Shown: in pieces, positions 1 to 10,366 of the stretch
Position numbering within the stretch: position 1 is the stretch's first letter
Layout: each line of letters begins with the position of its first letter
Source of the DNA: Sphingobacteriaceae bacterium
Lineage (GTDB): Bacteria; Bacteroidota; Bacteroidia; B-17B0; Aurantibacillaceae
Reading direction: 5' to 3'
Assembly (NCBI GenBank): GCA_947453445.1
Contig: CANGGP010000002.1
Coordinates: 1-64,000 of the forward strand
Length of the DNA: 64,000 bases
Position numbers and translations under genes: made by a program
The notes under the pieces: model-generated
The model's input: the letters and a program-made list of their open reading frames with translations, nothing else
Database searches by the model: none
What the model was told of the DNA's origin: nothing

Positions 1-1
1 A

Positions 2-145
2 TTGCGTGAGGCCATTGTGAAGTTTGCACTGAAACCAAATGCTTTTGATCACTTATATTTGCGAAGCTTCGCCGAAAAATTCAGCTACCAACATGTAGGT
101 CAGCAACTCAGTAAAATTTATCAAGAAGCGATATTAAAACTATAG
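2..145 (+). CDS. C-terminal fragment of a protein, probably a glycosyltransferase (runs off window start)
   Basis: Open frame from base 2 to TAG at 143-145 (LREAIVKFALKPNAFDHLYLRSFAEKFSYQHVGQQLSKIYQEAILKL). The GT assignment rests on its position before a flippase and is weak. Confidence 0.45.
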   Translation: MREAIVKFALKPNAFDHLYLRSFAEKFSYQHVGQQLSKIYQEAILKL

Positions 146-148
146 ATT

Positions 149-1378
149 TTGATTAAAAACATCATAAGCTCTTTTTTTGCACGTGCCGGGGTAGCGCTTA
201 TCAATTTGTGTATTTTATTAATTGCGTCAAGGCAAATGGGCAGCGAAGTGGTAGGTCAAATATCGCTTTTGATTCTTAACATCGCTGTCATTCAAAGCGT
301 AGTTGAAATATACAGTGGCTCAACCTTAATTTATTTTATACCTAAATTAAATGTGGTTAAAGTTTATGTTGTTGGCTTGCTTTGGATCGTATTTGTGGCT
401 TTGGCTTGTAATCTCTTGTTATTGATCTTGGGCATTGTTGAGTACACCTTTGTACACCATGTCATCATTCTGTCGATTTTATTTTCATTGCATGCATTTC
501 ATCTGATTGTAATTTTAGGTAAAGAGAAAATAAAACACTACAATTTTTTAGCCGTGCTACAACCCATTATGTTGTTAATATTCCTGTATCAATTTGTACT
601 TGTGCAAGGCGACAAATCATTCTCTGCCTACTTATCGGCGCTTTATTTTTCCATTGTACCTGCTTTTATTGTATCAGGACTTACATTTTGGTTTGGTCAA
701 AAAAATAAAACATCGGCAAATGAAAGTTTTCAATTCAAACAAATTCTAAGCAATGGATTCATCAATCAAATGGCCAACTTATCGCATACTTTAAGCAACC
801 GATTAAATTACTATGTATTGGGTGCATCTGCCTTGGTAGGGGTTTATGCCAATTCTACATCATTGGTTGAATCACTTTGGGTCATCAGTGCCAGCATATC
901 ACCTTTGTTGTTAACGCATGTGGCCAATCAACGTGATGAGCATAACCAAGGCCGATTGACCTTGTTGTTGGCCAAAGTTTGTTTTTTGTTGAGTTTGGTG
1001 GGTGTTGTAACTCTTTATTTTTTACCGGCAAGTTTTTTTACCTATTTATTGGGGAAGGATTTTTATGATACAAAATACGTGATGCTTTATTTGGCTCCGG
1101 GGGTTTTATGCATTAGCTTTTCGAGTATTTTATCGCATTATTTTTCCGGCCGTGGAATGCAGAGGGTGCAGCTTTCGGCAAACCTTTCGGGATTAATTAT
1201 GGCCGGTTTAACTTCCTATATTCTAATTTTGAAATTTGGTCTTATTGGTGCATGTATTTCAGCTTCACTTTCTTATTGCACACAAGCATTGGTATTAATT
1301 TTCATCTTCATGAATAAGAATAAATTAAGGTGGATTGAATTGATAAAATTTAGTTTCGACAAACATTTACTGAATTAA
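149..1378 (+). CDS. Polysaccharide/oligosaccharide flippase-like multi-TM protein (MATE/Wzx type)
   Basis: 409 aa, about 12 hydrophobic segments, N-terminal FARAGVALINLCILLIASRQMG typical of Wzx-like proteins; TTG start 3 nt after the upstream stop. Confidence 0.75.
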   Translation: MIKNIISSFFARAGVALINLCILLIASRQMGSEVVGQISLLILNIAVIQSVVEIYSGSTLIYFIPKLNVVKVYVVGLLWIVFVALACNLLLLILGIVEYTFVHHVIILSILFSLHAFHLIVILGKEKIKHYNFLAVLQPIMLLIFLYQFVLVQGDKSFSAYLSALYFSIVPAFIVSGLTFWFGQKNKTSANESFQFKQILSNGFINQMANLSHTLSNRLNYYVLGASALVGVYANSTSLVESLWVISASISPLLLTHVANQRDEHNQGRLTLLLAKVCFLLSLVGVVTLYFLPASFFTYLLGKDFYDTKYVMLYLAPGVLCISFSSILSHYFSGRGMQRVQLSANLSGLIMAGLTSYILILKFGLIGACISASLSYCTQALVLIFIFMNKNKLRWIELIKFSFDKHLLN

Positions 1379-1674
1379 ATAAAACCATCATACAATTTGG
1401 TATATGCTCACTTTACGTAAATGCTTTTTTATTTACTTACCGTATCAATTACAATTGATATGAATTACATAAATGATTTATTACTCAGGGCTAAGAAGCA
1501 GAGTGAATATATTGATAGATGCTTTTGTTAAAATACTATCTCAATGGGCTTTTATAGAATTAATTTCTTTTCATTTACGGCACAGATTTTGTAGCTGCGG
1601 GTTTAAATATTATTAATTTAATCAATAATATTTTGTAACTTTTCATTATTCTAAAACCTTTAAATCCATAACCT

Positions 1675-3960
1675 ATGAAAAAAACATTACTCCTTTTGCT
1701 TTTTGCAATTTTGAATTTGCAAAATAAAGCACAAACCAGCGCCACCATTGCCATTCAGTTTTACGTTGACGCCAATAACAATTGTGCTTATAATACAGGC
1801 GAACAATTAATATACAACATTCCTGCTAATTTGTTATTCATGGCAACCACAGGAAGTGTGCAATCGGCTTATATTTCAACACCTACAATTACTACTTGCA
1901 ATGCAAGCACCGTTTATGTATTTAGTCAATCCTTAACCCCAACAAATACTTTGTCCATTAATGCACCTTTATTTGGGATTAATGCTAATATAAGTTGCGG
2001 AAATTATACTAACTTACCTTATAATACCAATACAATTCAGTACTTGCCTGTAACACTTTCAAACACCTTAAATTTGGGAACCCAGGTGGGTTATTTAAAT
2101 TATTATTCAAGCGCAGGCACTTATACTTATGGAAATCTTACATCTATTAATAATACAATAGGCATTTGCTCAAACATTGGCAGCGATTCTATTACCATGT
2201 ATTTTAATATTTTTAATTATTTAAATTGTAATACCACTGCATCCATAAGTCCACGCACTTATAGTTTGTTTTTAGATGGAGTTAATTATGATAAAATTAT
2301 TACCACAGGTGCATTCGGTTCATACAATAGTACAGTTGGCATCAATGCACTTTCTAAGGCTAATGAATATTATTGGAACAGCCAAACCTATCTTTATTTG
2401 TACCCTAAATTGCCGACAACTTTTAGCGCATTAGGGGCTCATACTTTCGAAGTGAAATCAAGTATGATTTATAATAATGTACTTTCTACTGTAAATTTTA
2501 GCTGCATTTTAAATTCAATTCCATGTAGTAAAGTAAGCGGTAGATTTTACAATGATTGTAACAGTAATTGTGTATTTGATGGTTTAGATAATTACGGGGT
2601 AGGCTGGTATGCAACGGGGAAAATTTATAATGCCTCAGGTTTTAATGTGTTGTTTCATCCGAATTACTTCGACGGGAAATTTTCGGTGTATATACCTTCA
2701 ACCGCAGCTTATTCTTTAACCCAATATCCAACTTACACAAGCAGTTCAATATTTAATTTTACAGCTTGCACAACAGGAACAACTACCATCCCAATTTCTG
2801 CAAATACTAATTCTTTATTATACGGATACAAAAATTCTGCTGCATCCATTGTAGATCCGGGAATTTGGTTCTGGCGAACCGCTAGCACCTCTGCTTCATT
2901 AAGTCCAATGGTTGGTGTTACTTTTGGGGTATCTCTTTTCAACAATTGGTGGAATATTTGTAATACAAGTACTTTAAATCCGGGTAAAATTAAAATTACC
3001 CTTCCAAAACAGCTGAATTATGCGGGCGCATTAAGTGGTCCAACGCCAACTTTTGTTTCGGGGGCTTTGGCGGATACTTTAATATGGGCTGTGCCAAATT
3101 TTTCGAATGTGAATGGGTGGTGGTCTAATTACTATTCTACTTTTAGTCTTGTTGTAAGCGCTACAGCAGTTCCTAATTCAACCATAGGTATTTACGCGAA
3201 CATTACGCCTTTGACGGATGTTAATTTAAATAATAATTCTTACAATTGGGTAAGAACCATCGGCGGGCCTTTTGATCCTAATGGCAAAATAACAGAAGCA
3301 ACTGGCCTTAAATCGAATGGCGATGTGCCATATGGTACCCAGCAGTTTTATTATACCATCGGCTTCCAAAATGTAGGAAATGCGCCGGCAATAAACGTTA
3401 AAACACTTGATACCATTGATGTTAATTTTGATTTAAATACATTGGAGGTGTTACAAAGTTCATATCCTGTAAATACACAAATAGATAATGTTTCACGCGC
3501 TGTTATTTTTAATTTCGATGGCATCAATCTTCCTGAAGCCAGTGCAAATGAAGTCAAAAGTCATGGTTTTGTACGCTATGGGATAAAGTTAAAACCGGGA
3601 GTTCCTAATAACACTGTTCTAAAAAACCGCGCGCATAATTATTTTGATTTTAATGCGCCGGTACCAACAAATCAAACAGATAATAAATTAATTTTTGTTA
3701 CTTCTATAGAATCTACTGATAATTCATTAAACGTACTGAAAGCAATTCCAAATCCTATTATTGCACTGCTTAATTTGCAATCACAGAAGGTGATTAAAAA
3801 TGTACAAGTGTATAATATGCTAGGAGATTTAATGATGGAAGTTTATTCTGATTCAAACGAAATGAACTTAAGCTTCGAAAATCTTCCTTCGGCAGTTTAT
3901 ATTATTAAAGTAAAAGCTAGCGACGAAACCACTTCAACGGTTAAGATCATTAAACAATAG
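1675..3960 (+). CDS. Secreted protein with conserved-repeat (DUF11/DUF7619-like) region and T9SS type A sorting domain
   Basis: Signal peptide MKKTLLLLLFAILNLQNKAQ; GGPFDPNGK...TIGFQNVGNAPAINVKTLDTID block; C-term AIPNPI...LPSAVYIIKV..IIKQ. Confidence 0.85.
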   Translation: MKKTLLLLLFAILNLQNKAQTSATIAIQFYVDANNNCAYNTGEQLIYNIPANLLFMATTGSVQSAYISTPTITTCNASTVYVFSQSLTPTNTLSINAPLFGINANISCGNYTNLPYNTNTIQYLPVTLSNTLNLGTQVGYLNYYSSAGTYTYGNLTSINNTIGICSNIGSDSITMYFNIFNYLNCNTTASISPRTYSLFLDGVNYDKIITTGAFGSYNSTVGINALSKANEYYWNSQTYLYLYPKLPTTFSALGAHTFEVKSSMIYNNVLSTVNFSCILNSIPCSKVSGRFYNDCNSNCVFDGLDNYGVGWYATGKIYNASGFNVLFHPNYFDGKFSVYIPSTAAYSLTQYPTYTSSSIFNFTACTTGTTTIPISANTNSLLYGYKNSAASIVDPGIWFWRTASTSASLSPMVGVTFGVSLFNNWWNICNTSTLNPGKIKITLPKQLNYAGALSGPTPTFVSGALADTLIWAVPNFSNVNGWWSNYYSTFSLVVSATAVPNSTIGIYANITPLTDVNLNNNSYNWVRTIGGPFDPNGKITEATGLKSNGDVPYGTQQFYYTIGFQNVGNAPAINVKTLDTIDVNFDLNTLEVLQSSYPVNTQIDNVSRAVIFNFDGINLPEASANEVKSHGFVRYGIKLKPGVPNNTVLKNRAHNYFDFNAPVPTNQTDNKLIFVTSIESTDNSLNVLKAIPNPIIALLNLQSQKVIKNVQVYNMLGDLMMEVYSDSNEMNLSFENLPSAVYIIKVKASDETTSTVKIIKQ

Positions 3961-3976
3961 TGTTTATTCAATAAGG

Positions 3977-4006
3977 GCGAGGCATTCACAAAATGCTTCG
4001 CTTTTT
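3977..4006 (+). terminator. Intrinsic terminator between convergent genes
   Basis: GCGAGGCATT / AATGCTTCGC stem (9/10 plus a G-T pair) followed by TTTTT, immediately after the 3960 stop. Confidence 0.65.
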
Positions 4007-4790
4007 ATTTGATTTTGATGCCGTTTTCTTCAACAAATTTTGTCAGTTCCACAAACTGTGCAACGGATAATTGTTCAGGTCTTTTATCCAATAAGGGATG
4101 GCGTATTTCGTTGTTGTTAAACAAAGAGCGGATTGAATTGCGAATGGTTTTTCTTCTTTGATTAAAGGCAGTTTTTACAATACTCTTAAAAAGCACTTCA
4201 TCACATTCTAATTTTTGAACTTGATTTCTGCTTAAACGAATCACAGCACTTTGCACTTTTGGCGGCGGAGTAAAAACGTTTGCATTTACCGTAAATAGAT
4301 ATTCTATATCGTAATATGCTTGCAATAAAACGCTTAAAATGCCGTATACCTTTGAACCAGGACCTTCTGCCAATCGCATGGCTACTTCCTTCTGAAACAT
4401 GCCTACGACGTAATCAACATTGTTTTTGTGTTCCAATGCTTTAAACATGATTTGACTCGAAATGTTGTATGGAAAATTTCCGATGATGTTGAATTTATTG
4501 CCGGCCAATTTAATCAAATCGCTTTCTAAAAAATCGGATAATAAAATTTGATCTTTGTGTTGCGGGTATTTTTCTTTTAAAAAAGCCACCGAGTCGGTAT
4601 CAACATCCAAAGCCAAAAAATGGGGCTGTTCAATTAAAAACTGAGTTAAGATGCCGGTGCCCGGTCCAACTTCAATAATGGCAGATTGTGCATCTTTTTC
4701 AAGCAATGCCTGCGCAATGTTATTGGCAATATTGGCATCATTTAAAAAATGTTGGCCCAGGTGTTTTTTTGCGTGAACAGTGTGTTTCAT
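4005..4790 (-). CDS. rsmA: 16S rRNA (adenine1518-N6/adenine1519-N6)-dimethyltransferase
   Basis: KKHLGQHFLND, IEVGPGTGILT, GNFPYNISSQI motifs of the KsgA family. Confidence 0.95.
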   Translation of the reverse strand: MKHTVHAKKHLGQHFLNDANIANNIAQALLEKDAQSAIIEVGPGTGILTQFLIEQPHFLALDVDTDSVAFLKEKYPQHKDQILLSDFLESDLIKLAGNKFNIIGNFPYNISSQIMFKALEHKNNVDYVVGMFQKEVAMRLAEGPGSKVYGILSVLLQAYYDIEYLFTVNANVFTPPPKVQSAVIRLSRNQVQKLECDEVLFKSIVKTAFNQRRKTIRNSIRSLFNNNEIRHPLLDKRPEQLSVAQFVELTKFVEENGIKIK

Positions 4791-5888
4791 TATTTTTTGT
4801 GGATGCCGCCGTAAGCCATCAAATAGGTTTTTATCAACTCATCCAAATCCCCATTTAAAACGCCTTCGGCATTTGTAATTTTTAACTCAGTGCGGTGGTC
4901 ATTCACCATTTTATAAGGATGCAAAACATATGATCGAATTTGCGATCCCCATTCAATTTTCATCTTATTGTCTTCAACAGCTTGTTTACTTTCGTTGCGT
5001 TTGCGCATTTCAAGTTCGTACAATTGTGAACGCAGCATTTGCATGGCTCTTTCGCGATTACCGTGTTGTGAGCGCTCAACCTGACAAACCACCACAATGC
5101 CGGTAGGTTTGTGTAATAATTGCACCTTGGTTTCTACTTTGTTTACATTTTGTCCGCCGGCACCACCGCTTCGCGAAGTCGAAATTTCGATATCAGCCGG
5201 TTTAATGTCGATTTCAATGGTGTCATCAACAATGGGATAAACATAAACAGAGGCAAAGCTGGTATGGCGTTTGGCGTTGGCATCAAAAGGACTGATACGC
5301 ACCAAACGATGCACGCCATTTTCGCCTTTTAAATAACCATAGGCAAATTCGCCTTCAATTTGAAGTGATATGGATTTAATACCGGCTACGTCGCCTGCAT
5401 TATAATCTAATTCAGAAACTTTGAATCCGTTTTTTTCAGCCCACATTAAATACATGCGCATAAGCATTCCTGCCCAATCGCAACTTTCAGTACCGCCTGC
5501 ACCGGCATTAATTTGTAAAACACAATTCAAGTGGTCTTCTTCACCCCTGAGCATGTTTTTAAATTCAATTTTTTCTAAGTCATGCAAGCAGTTTTTGAAT
5601 TCTAGATCAGTTTCAGCCTCAGTGGCATCACCCGATTTGTAAAATTCATACAAGGTATTTAAATCATCAACCTGACGTGATAATAATTCATAGGCAGAAG
5701 TCCAGCTTTTAATTTGCTTGACTTCGTTTAATATTTTTTCTGCTGCTTTAGAATCGTTCCAGAAATTGGGATCGAGTGTTTTTTCTTCTAATAATTCTAA
5801 ATCGTGTTTCTTTCTATCGAAGTCAAAGAAACCCCCTTAACGCGATACTGCGATCATTTAGATCTTTTAATTGCTCGTTTGTAAACAT
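4790..5888 (-). CDS. prfB: Peptide chain release factor 2, +1 programmed frameshift (zero frame 5888-5823, shifted frame 5824-4790)
   Basis: Minus strand ATG TTT ACA AAC GAG ... TTA AGG GGG TTT CTT TGA C; shifted frame GAC TTC GAT AGA AAG runs open into the ORF-track frame; GGQ motif in [16 protein letters not shown]. Confidence 0.95.
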
Positions 5889-5904
5889 GCGCAAATATAA
5901 GCTT

Positions 5905-6747
5905 TTATTTTGTTGTTGATTTTAATGGCCAAAAGAAAACGTAGGTCATGATCATGATGGTTCCAAACCAAAACAGACCCATGAAAGCAATGATGTACAA
6001 ATGCATGCCGATGCCAAAAATTAAAACTATTTTTTTGATTCTTTGATTAAAAACCAAAACCGGAAACAAAACTTGGTAAGTTAATATCAAGTAATTTAAT
6101 ATTAATAACAGAGCCTTGCTGATAGCGCTCTGGTGCGGCGTTTCAATTAATTTAAATTGTTCCACAGCCGAAATAATTTCGAGCGCATTGCCGCTTTGCC
6201 AATTAAAATCAATTAATTTGGCCAAACCCGATAAAAAGTAAAGCAAACACACTTGAGTGATAATGGCAATCACAGCACCGTTATGAAGTATTTTGGTGAT
6301 AAAGTTTAATTTCTCCGGTACTTTAAAGGAATAAAGACCTATGCCAACATTAAAAAACAACAATTGATTGATTAAGTAGTCGCCGCCTGTGAGCGAGGCA
6401 TAAATTTTGTAATGCAAGTTAATCACCAGCAACCATATCAAAATATCGGCCACCGGTCTTGCGGCGCGCACAAACAGCGATAAAGCACAAAGTAGCAGCA
6501 AACCAAACAAAAAATAATAAGCCAATGTACTCGAATGGCTATTCATCAGTATAAATGCTATATCCTTGTAATTACCCATGCTTCGGAAGCTTGAATAAAC
6601 CAAGGCATTTTCGCCAAAGAACAAATTGTATTGATTCAACCAAAACGTGACACGCAAAATCAAATAAATGTAAAGCCACTGCTTAAATTTTGCAGATTGC
6701 ACTTCAAAAAGTGTATTTTCTGAAAATATTTTAACGAGCCTTTGCAT
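5905..6747 (-). CDS. HTTM-like multi-TM membrane protein
   Basis: 280 aa, multiple TM segments, pattern resembling HTTM/vitamin K-dependent gamma-carboxylase-like proteins. Confidence 0.5.
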   Translation of the reverse strand: MQRLVKIFSENTLFEVQSAKFKQWLYIYLILRVTFWLNQYNLFFGENALVYSSFRSMGNYKDIAFILMNSHSSTLAYYFLFGLLLLCALSLFVRAARPVADILIWLLVINLHYKIYASLTGGDYLINQLLFFNVGIGLYSFKVPEKLNFITKILHNGAVIAIITQVCLLYFLSGLAKLIDFNWQSGNALEIISAVEQFKLIETPHQSAISKALLLILNYLILTYQVLFPVLVFNQRIKKIVLIFGIGMHLYIIAFMGLFWFGTIMIMTYVFFWPLKSTTK

Positions 6748-6783
6748 CTAAAAACTTAAATTTAGCTTTAATTCCTCTTTGTT

Positions 6784-8034
6784 TTGTTCCGCAACATAAA
6801 AAATAAATACCTTTTTCTTGGCATTGCATTATTTGCAATTGTTTACTGTTTGATAGAGGCCGAGGGCAATGGCGATTTTTACATTTTTATGTGGGCAGCC
6901 GGAGAATTATCGAAAGGTTTAAATATATACGACCACAAATACAACAACGATTATAGTTATTATTATTCTGTATTGTTTGCTCTGTTTTTAAAGCCTTTTT
7001 ACACTTTGTCTTTTTTTTGGGTGAAATTTTGTTGGTTGTTACTCAATTTGTCTTTGTTTATACACCTGATGGTTTTATTAATTCAAAGTTCATTTTATAA
7101 AATATTAAGTCAACAACAAAAAAATTGGTTCTTAATTGGGGTTTTTGCTTTTTCATTCCGGTTTTTGCACGAAAACATTCACCATGCACAAATTACCATA
7201 CTTATGTTATGGACATGTATTTACGGCATTTACAGCATCTATACCGGGCGATCGATAAGTGGAAGTGCATTGCTTGCACTTGGCATCAATATTAAACTCT
7301 TTCCTTTGGTATTTATTCCGTACTTAATTTATAGGGGCTTTTTTAAAGAGGTTTTTTATGTATTTTTCTTTTATGTTTTGATGATGTTCTTGCCTTCTTT
7401 GTTCATTGGCCATCAATATAACCTTAACATGCTTCAATCGTGGTGGTTATTGGTAAATCCCACTAAAACCAACCATGTGTTGGATGTTGATGAAAGAAGT
7501 TTCCATGGCTTATCGACGCTGTTGGCCACATTGCTTATCGAGAAAGTACCTGATTATTATGCCATGTCGCTGAGAAGAAATATCCTTGATTTGCCCTACC
7601 ATGTTTTTTCGATGGTTTTATTATTTGCCCGCTTGTTCATTGTGTCATTGGTATTAAAATTTCTTAAATGGCCGCCTTTTAAAAAACAGCAAGCCGGTTT
7701 CGCAACCAAGCTTGAAATAGCTTATATCTTATTGGTTATTCCGATTATTTTTCCGCATCAGCAGCATTATGCTTTTTTATTCGCAACGCCTGCCTTTGCA
7801 TGTGCTTGGTATTACTTTGTCCTGAACAGGAACAACATGTTGCAGGCCGAAAAAACTTTAATGATTATTTTGCTTTCGCTTAGTTTTATTTTTTGCACCA
7901 TTAAAATGTGGCTTGGGGAATTCAATGCTTATTACGAACATTTTAAAATTCTTACCTATGGTGCTTTACTTTTAATACCCATTTTATTCAAAGTATCGAA
8001 CGGCATTAAACAAAAAGCAGAACAGGATTTTTAG
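6784..8034 (+). CDS. GT87-family (DUF2029) mannosyltransferase-like membrane protein
   Basis: 416 aa polytopic; GDFYIFMWAAGELSKGLNIYD and ALGINIKLFPLVFIPYLIYRG are typical of GT87; TTG start. Confidence 0.7.
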   Translation: MFRNIKNKYLFLGIALFAIVYCLIEAEGNGDFYIFMWAAGELSKGLNIYDHKYNNDYSYYYSVLFALFLKPFYTLSFFWVKFCWLLLNLSLFIHLMVLLIQSSFYKILSQQQKNWFLIGVFAFSFRFLHENIHHAQITILMLWTCIYGIYSIYTGRSISGSALLALGINIKLFPLVFIPYLIYRGFFKEVFYVFFFYVLMMFLPSLFIGHQYNLNMLQSWWLLVNPTKTNHVLDVDERSFHGLSTLLATLLIEKVPDYYAMSLRRNILDLPYHVFSMVLLFARLFIVSLVLKFLKWPPFKKQQAGFATKLEIAYILLVIPIIFPHQQHYAFLFATPAFACAWYYFVLNRNNMLQAEKTLMIILLSLSFIFCTIKMWLGEFNAYYEHFKILTYGALLLIPILFKVSNGIKQKAEQDF

Positions 8035-8101
8035 TTTGCAATTAGCTGTTAAAAATCACTATTGATGGTTTAATCGGCACGATAATTCCATATTTTTGTA
8101 T

Positions 8102-10366
8102 ATGATGAAAAGGTTGATAGCCCTAACCCTGATGAATGTATGGATTGCTTTTTTATCTGCGCAATTGCCCATTGCTAGAGATACTATTACTGTGATCGAA
8201 AACAATGTGGTTTTAAAAATGCCTTGGGCCAATGGCCTTAATTTTGCAAATGTTTCGGCCTTGGACGTGAATTTAGACGGGCTTAACGACTTGGTGATTT
8301 ACGATAAAAGCAACCAATACGCAACCGGCCGATTCAGGTGTTTTGTCAATACCGGCGGCTCCGGTTCGCTTCAATATCGAGCCTTACCGGATGCATCTTA
8401 CTTTTTTCCGAATGTTAAAAGTTGGGCTGTTTTTTACGATTATAACGGTGATGGTAAAGCAGATTTATTTTGTTCAACTGATTTAGGTATTAAAGTTTTT
8501 AAAAACACAAGCAGTTCAGCGGGTTTAAATTTTACTTTAAGCAAGGCTTTGTTGTATTCGAATTACAACCCGGGTGGACAAGCCATGTATTTGAATTTAT
8601 ATGCCAGCAATGTAGCTGTGCCCGGCATATCGGATATTGATAATGACGGGGATTTAGATATTTTATCTTTCGCGCCGCAAGGCATTTTTGTTGAATACCA
8701 CAAAAACTTGAGTCGCGAACTGTATGGCCACTCCGACAGTTTGGTGTTTGAACGCAGCAGCAATTGCTGGGGCAATGTATCGGAAAGTAATTGTGGTGTT
8801 GATTTTGGTTTGTGCACTGGTAGCAAACCTTTGGCTTTTACTACATCAACACTTGTGGGTGATCATCAGGTTCAATCTAAACCATATCATGCCGGCTCAT
8901 GTTTAACCTGTTTCGATAACGATGGTGATGGCGATAAGGACTTATTGATGGGAGATATTTCTTGCAATTTAATTCAGTTTGTAAAGAACAATGGCACTGC
9001 CACAAACGCCTCGTTTAATGATACCACCAAACTATATCCCAATTTCCCAAATAAAAATTCAACACAATTAATACGGATGAACAATTATCCATGTTCGTAT
9101 TTTGTTGACGCCGATAAAGACAATAAAAGTGATTTGTTTGTTTCTCCCAACGCCTCAAATTCGGAGAATTACAGAAGTTTATGGCTGTATAAAAATATTG
9201 GCACGGCTAGTCAGGTAAATTTTCAATTTGTAAAAAATAATTTTTTGCAAGATGAGATGATAGATGTTGGTCAAAATTCGTACCCCGTGCTTTTTGATTA
9301 CAATGCCGATGGAAAAAAGGACTTATTAATTGGCACATACGGCTACTATAATAACAACACTTTAAATGCAAGATTAACTTTGTATGAAAACGTTGGTACT
9401 GCAAGTGTTCCGAAATACCAATTGTTGAGCCGTGATTACGCAAATTTGTCGGCGCAATCATTAAACAATGTGATGCCTTGTGTGGGCGATGTTGATGGCG
9501 ATGGTGATACAGATATTTTGATTGGCACTTCCAGCGGTCAAATCCACTGGTTAAAAAATACCGCAGGCCCCAACAATGTTTGCAATTTTTCGGTATTTCT
9601 CAATAATCCTTTTTCTTTTACAACTGCCTCGGGTGCCGCTTCGCCACAGCTATTTGATTTGGATGGCGATGGCTTGTTGGATTTAATGATTGGCACGATG
9701 AGTGGCAAAATTGCTTTTTATAAAAATACCGGCACCGCCACTAATCCTGCATTTACAAACATCACCAATGGCATAGGAAATGTGGATGTGACCACTGAAC
9801 CATTGTTACAAGGATTTAGTTTTGCTTCGCCTTTCTTTTACAAAGAAAATGGCAATACCTTTTTATTGGTTGGTTCAATCAGTGGACAAATATTTCATTA
9901 CAGTGTTCCCGCAAACATTAACAATGCCTTTACTTTAATCAGCAATTCGGTTAACCATTTGCTCGAAGGACCTAATTCTACTATTTGTTATGAAGACGTA
10001 AATGGGGACAATAAGCGAGATTTGTTTATTGGTGGTGCTTCGGGCGGCTTAAGTTTTTTTTCTTCAGCTTCACCTTATGTGGGATTGTTAGAACAATCGA
10101 GCTCAGACTTGAGCAATCAAGTTGAACTGTTTCCAAATCCATTTCAATCTCGTGTCACCATTTCATTTATGAATGCGCAAGCAAATGCAGGTCAATTTAC
10201 GGTTGAAAATATGGTTGGTGAAGTTGTGATGCAAGGGCAAATTTATCAGAACAATCAAGAACTTGATTTATCCAACTTAACAACCGGGATGTTCATCTTC
10301 AAACTGAATTTAAGTGGCGATTTTCAAGCTAAACCAATCATCAAGAAAATCATTAAATCAATGTAA
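8102..10366 (+). CDS. FG-GAP/VCBS repeat secreted protein with T9SS sorting domain
   Basis: Repeated DxDxDGxxD motifs (DVNLDGLNDL, DYNGDGKADL, DIDNDGDLDIL, DVDGDGDTDIL); C-term LFPNPFQSRVTI... Confidence 0.9.
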   Translation: MMKRLIALTLMNVWIAFLSAQLPIARDTITVIENNVVLKMPWANGLNFANVSALDVNLDGLNDLVIYDKSNQYATGRFRCFVNTGGSGSLQYRALPDASYFFPNVKSWAVFYDYNGDGKADLFCSTDLGIKVFKNTSSSAGLNFTLSKALLYSNYNPGGQAMYLNLYASNVAVPGISDIDNDGDLDILSFAPQGIFVEYHKNLSRELYGHSDSLVFERSSNCWGNVSESNCGVDFGLCTGSKPLAFTTSTLVGDHQVQSKPYHAGSCLTCFDNDGDGDKDLLMGDISCNLIQFVKNNGTATNASFNDTTKLYPNFPNKNSTQLIRMNNYPCSYFVDADKDNKSDLFVSPNASNSENYRSLWLYKNIGTASQVNFQFVKNNFLQDEMIDVGQNSYPVLFDYNADGKKDLLIGTYGYYNNNTLNARLTLYENVGTASVPKYQLLSRDYANLSAQSLNNVMPCVGDVDGDGDTDILIGTSSGQIHWLKNTAGPNNVCNFSVFLNNPFSFTTASGAASPQLFDLDGDGLLDLMIGTMSGKIAFYKNTGTATNPAFTNITNGIGNVDVTTEPLLQGFSFASPFFYKENGNTFLLVGSISGQIFHYSVPANINNAFTLISNSVNHLLEGPNSTICYEDVNGDNKRDLFIGGASGGLSFFSSASPYVGLLEQSSSDLSNQVELFPNPFQSRVTISFMNAQANAGQFTVENMVGEVVMQGQIYQNNQELDLSNLTTGMFIFKLNLSGDFQAKPIIKKIIKSM

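Noticed and set aside
2733-2945. Numerous short antisense ORFs in the ORF track (e.g. 2733-2945, 3351-3557, 8563-8826, 14547-14873)
   Set aside because: Fully contained opposite well-supported genes, with atypical composition and no recognisable domains.
5653-5888. In-frame TGA in prfB as a sequencing error or pseudogene
   Set aside because: The context AGGGGG TTT CTT TGA C is the canonical RF2 frameshift site and both frames are otherwise intact.
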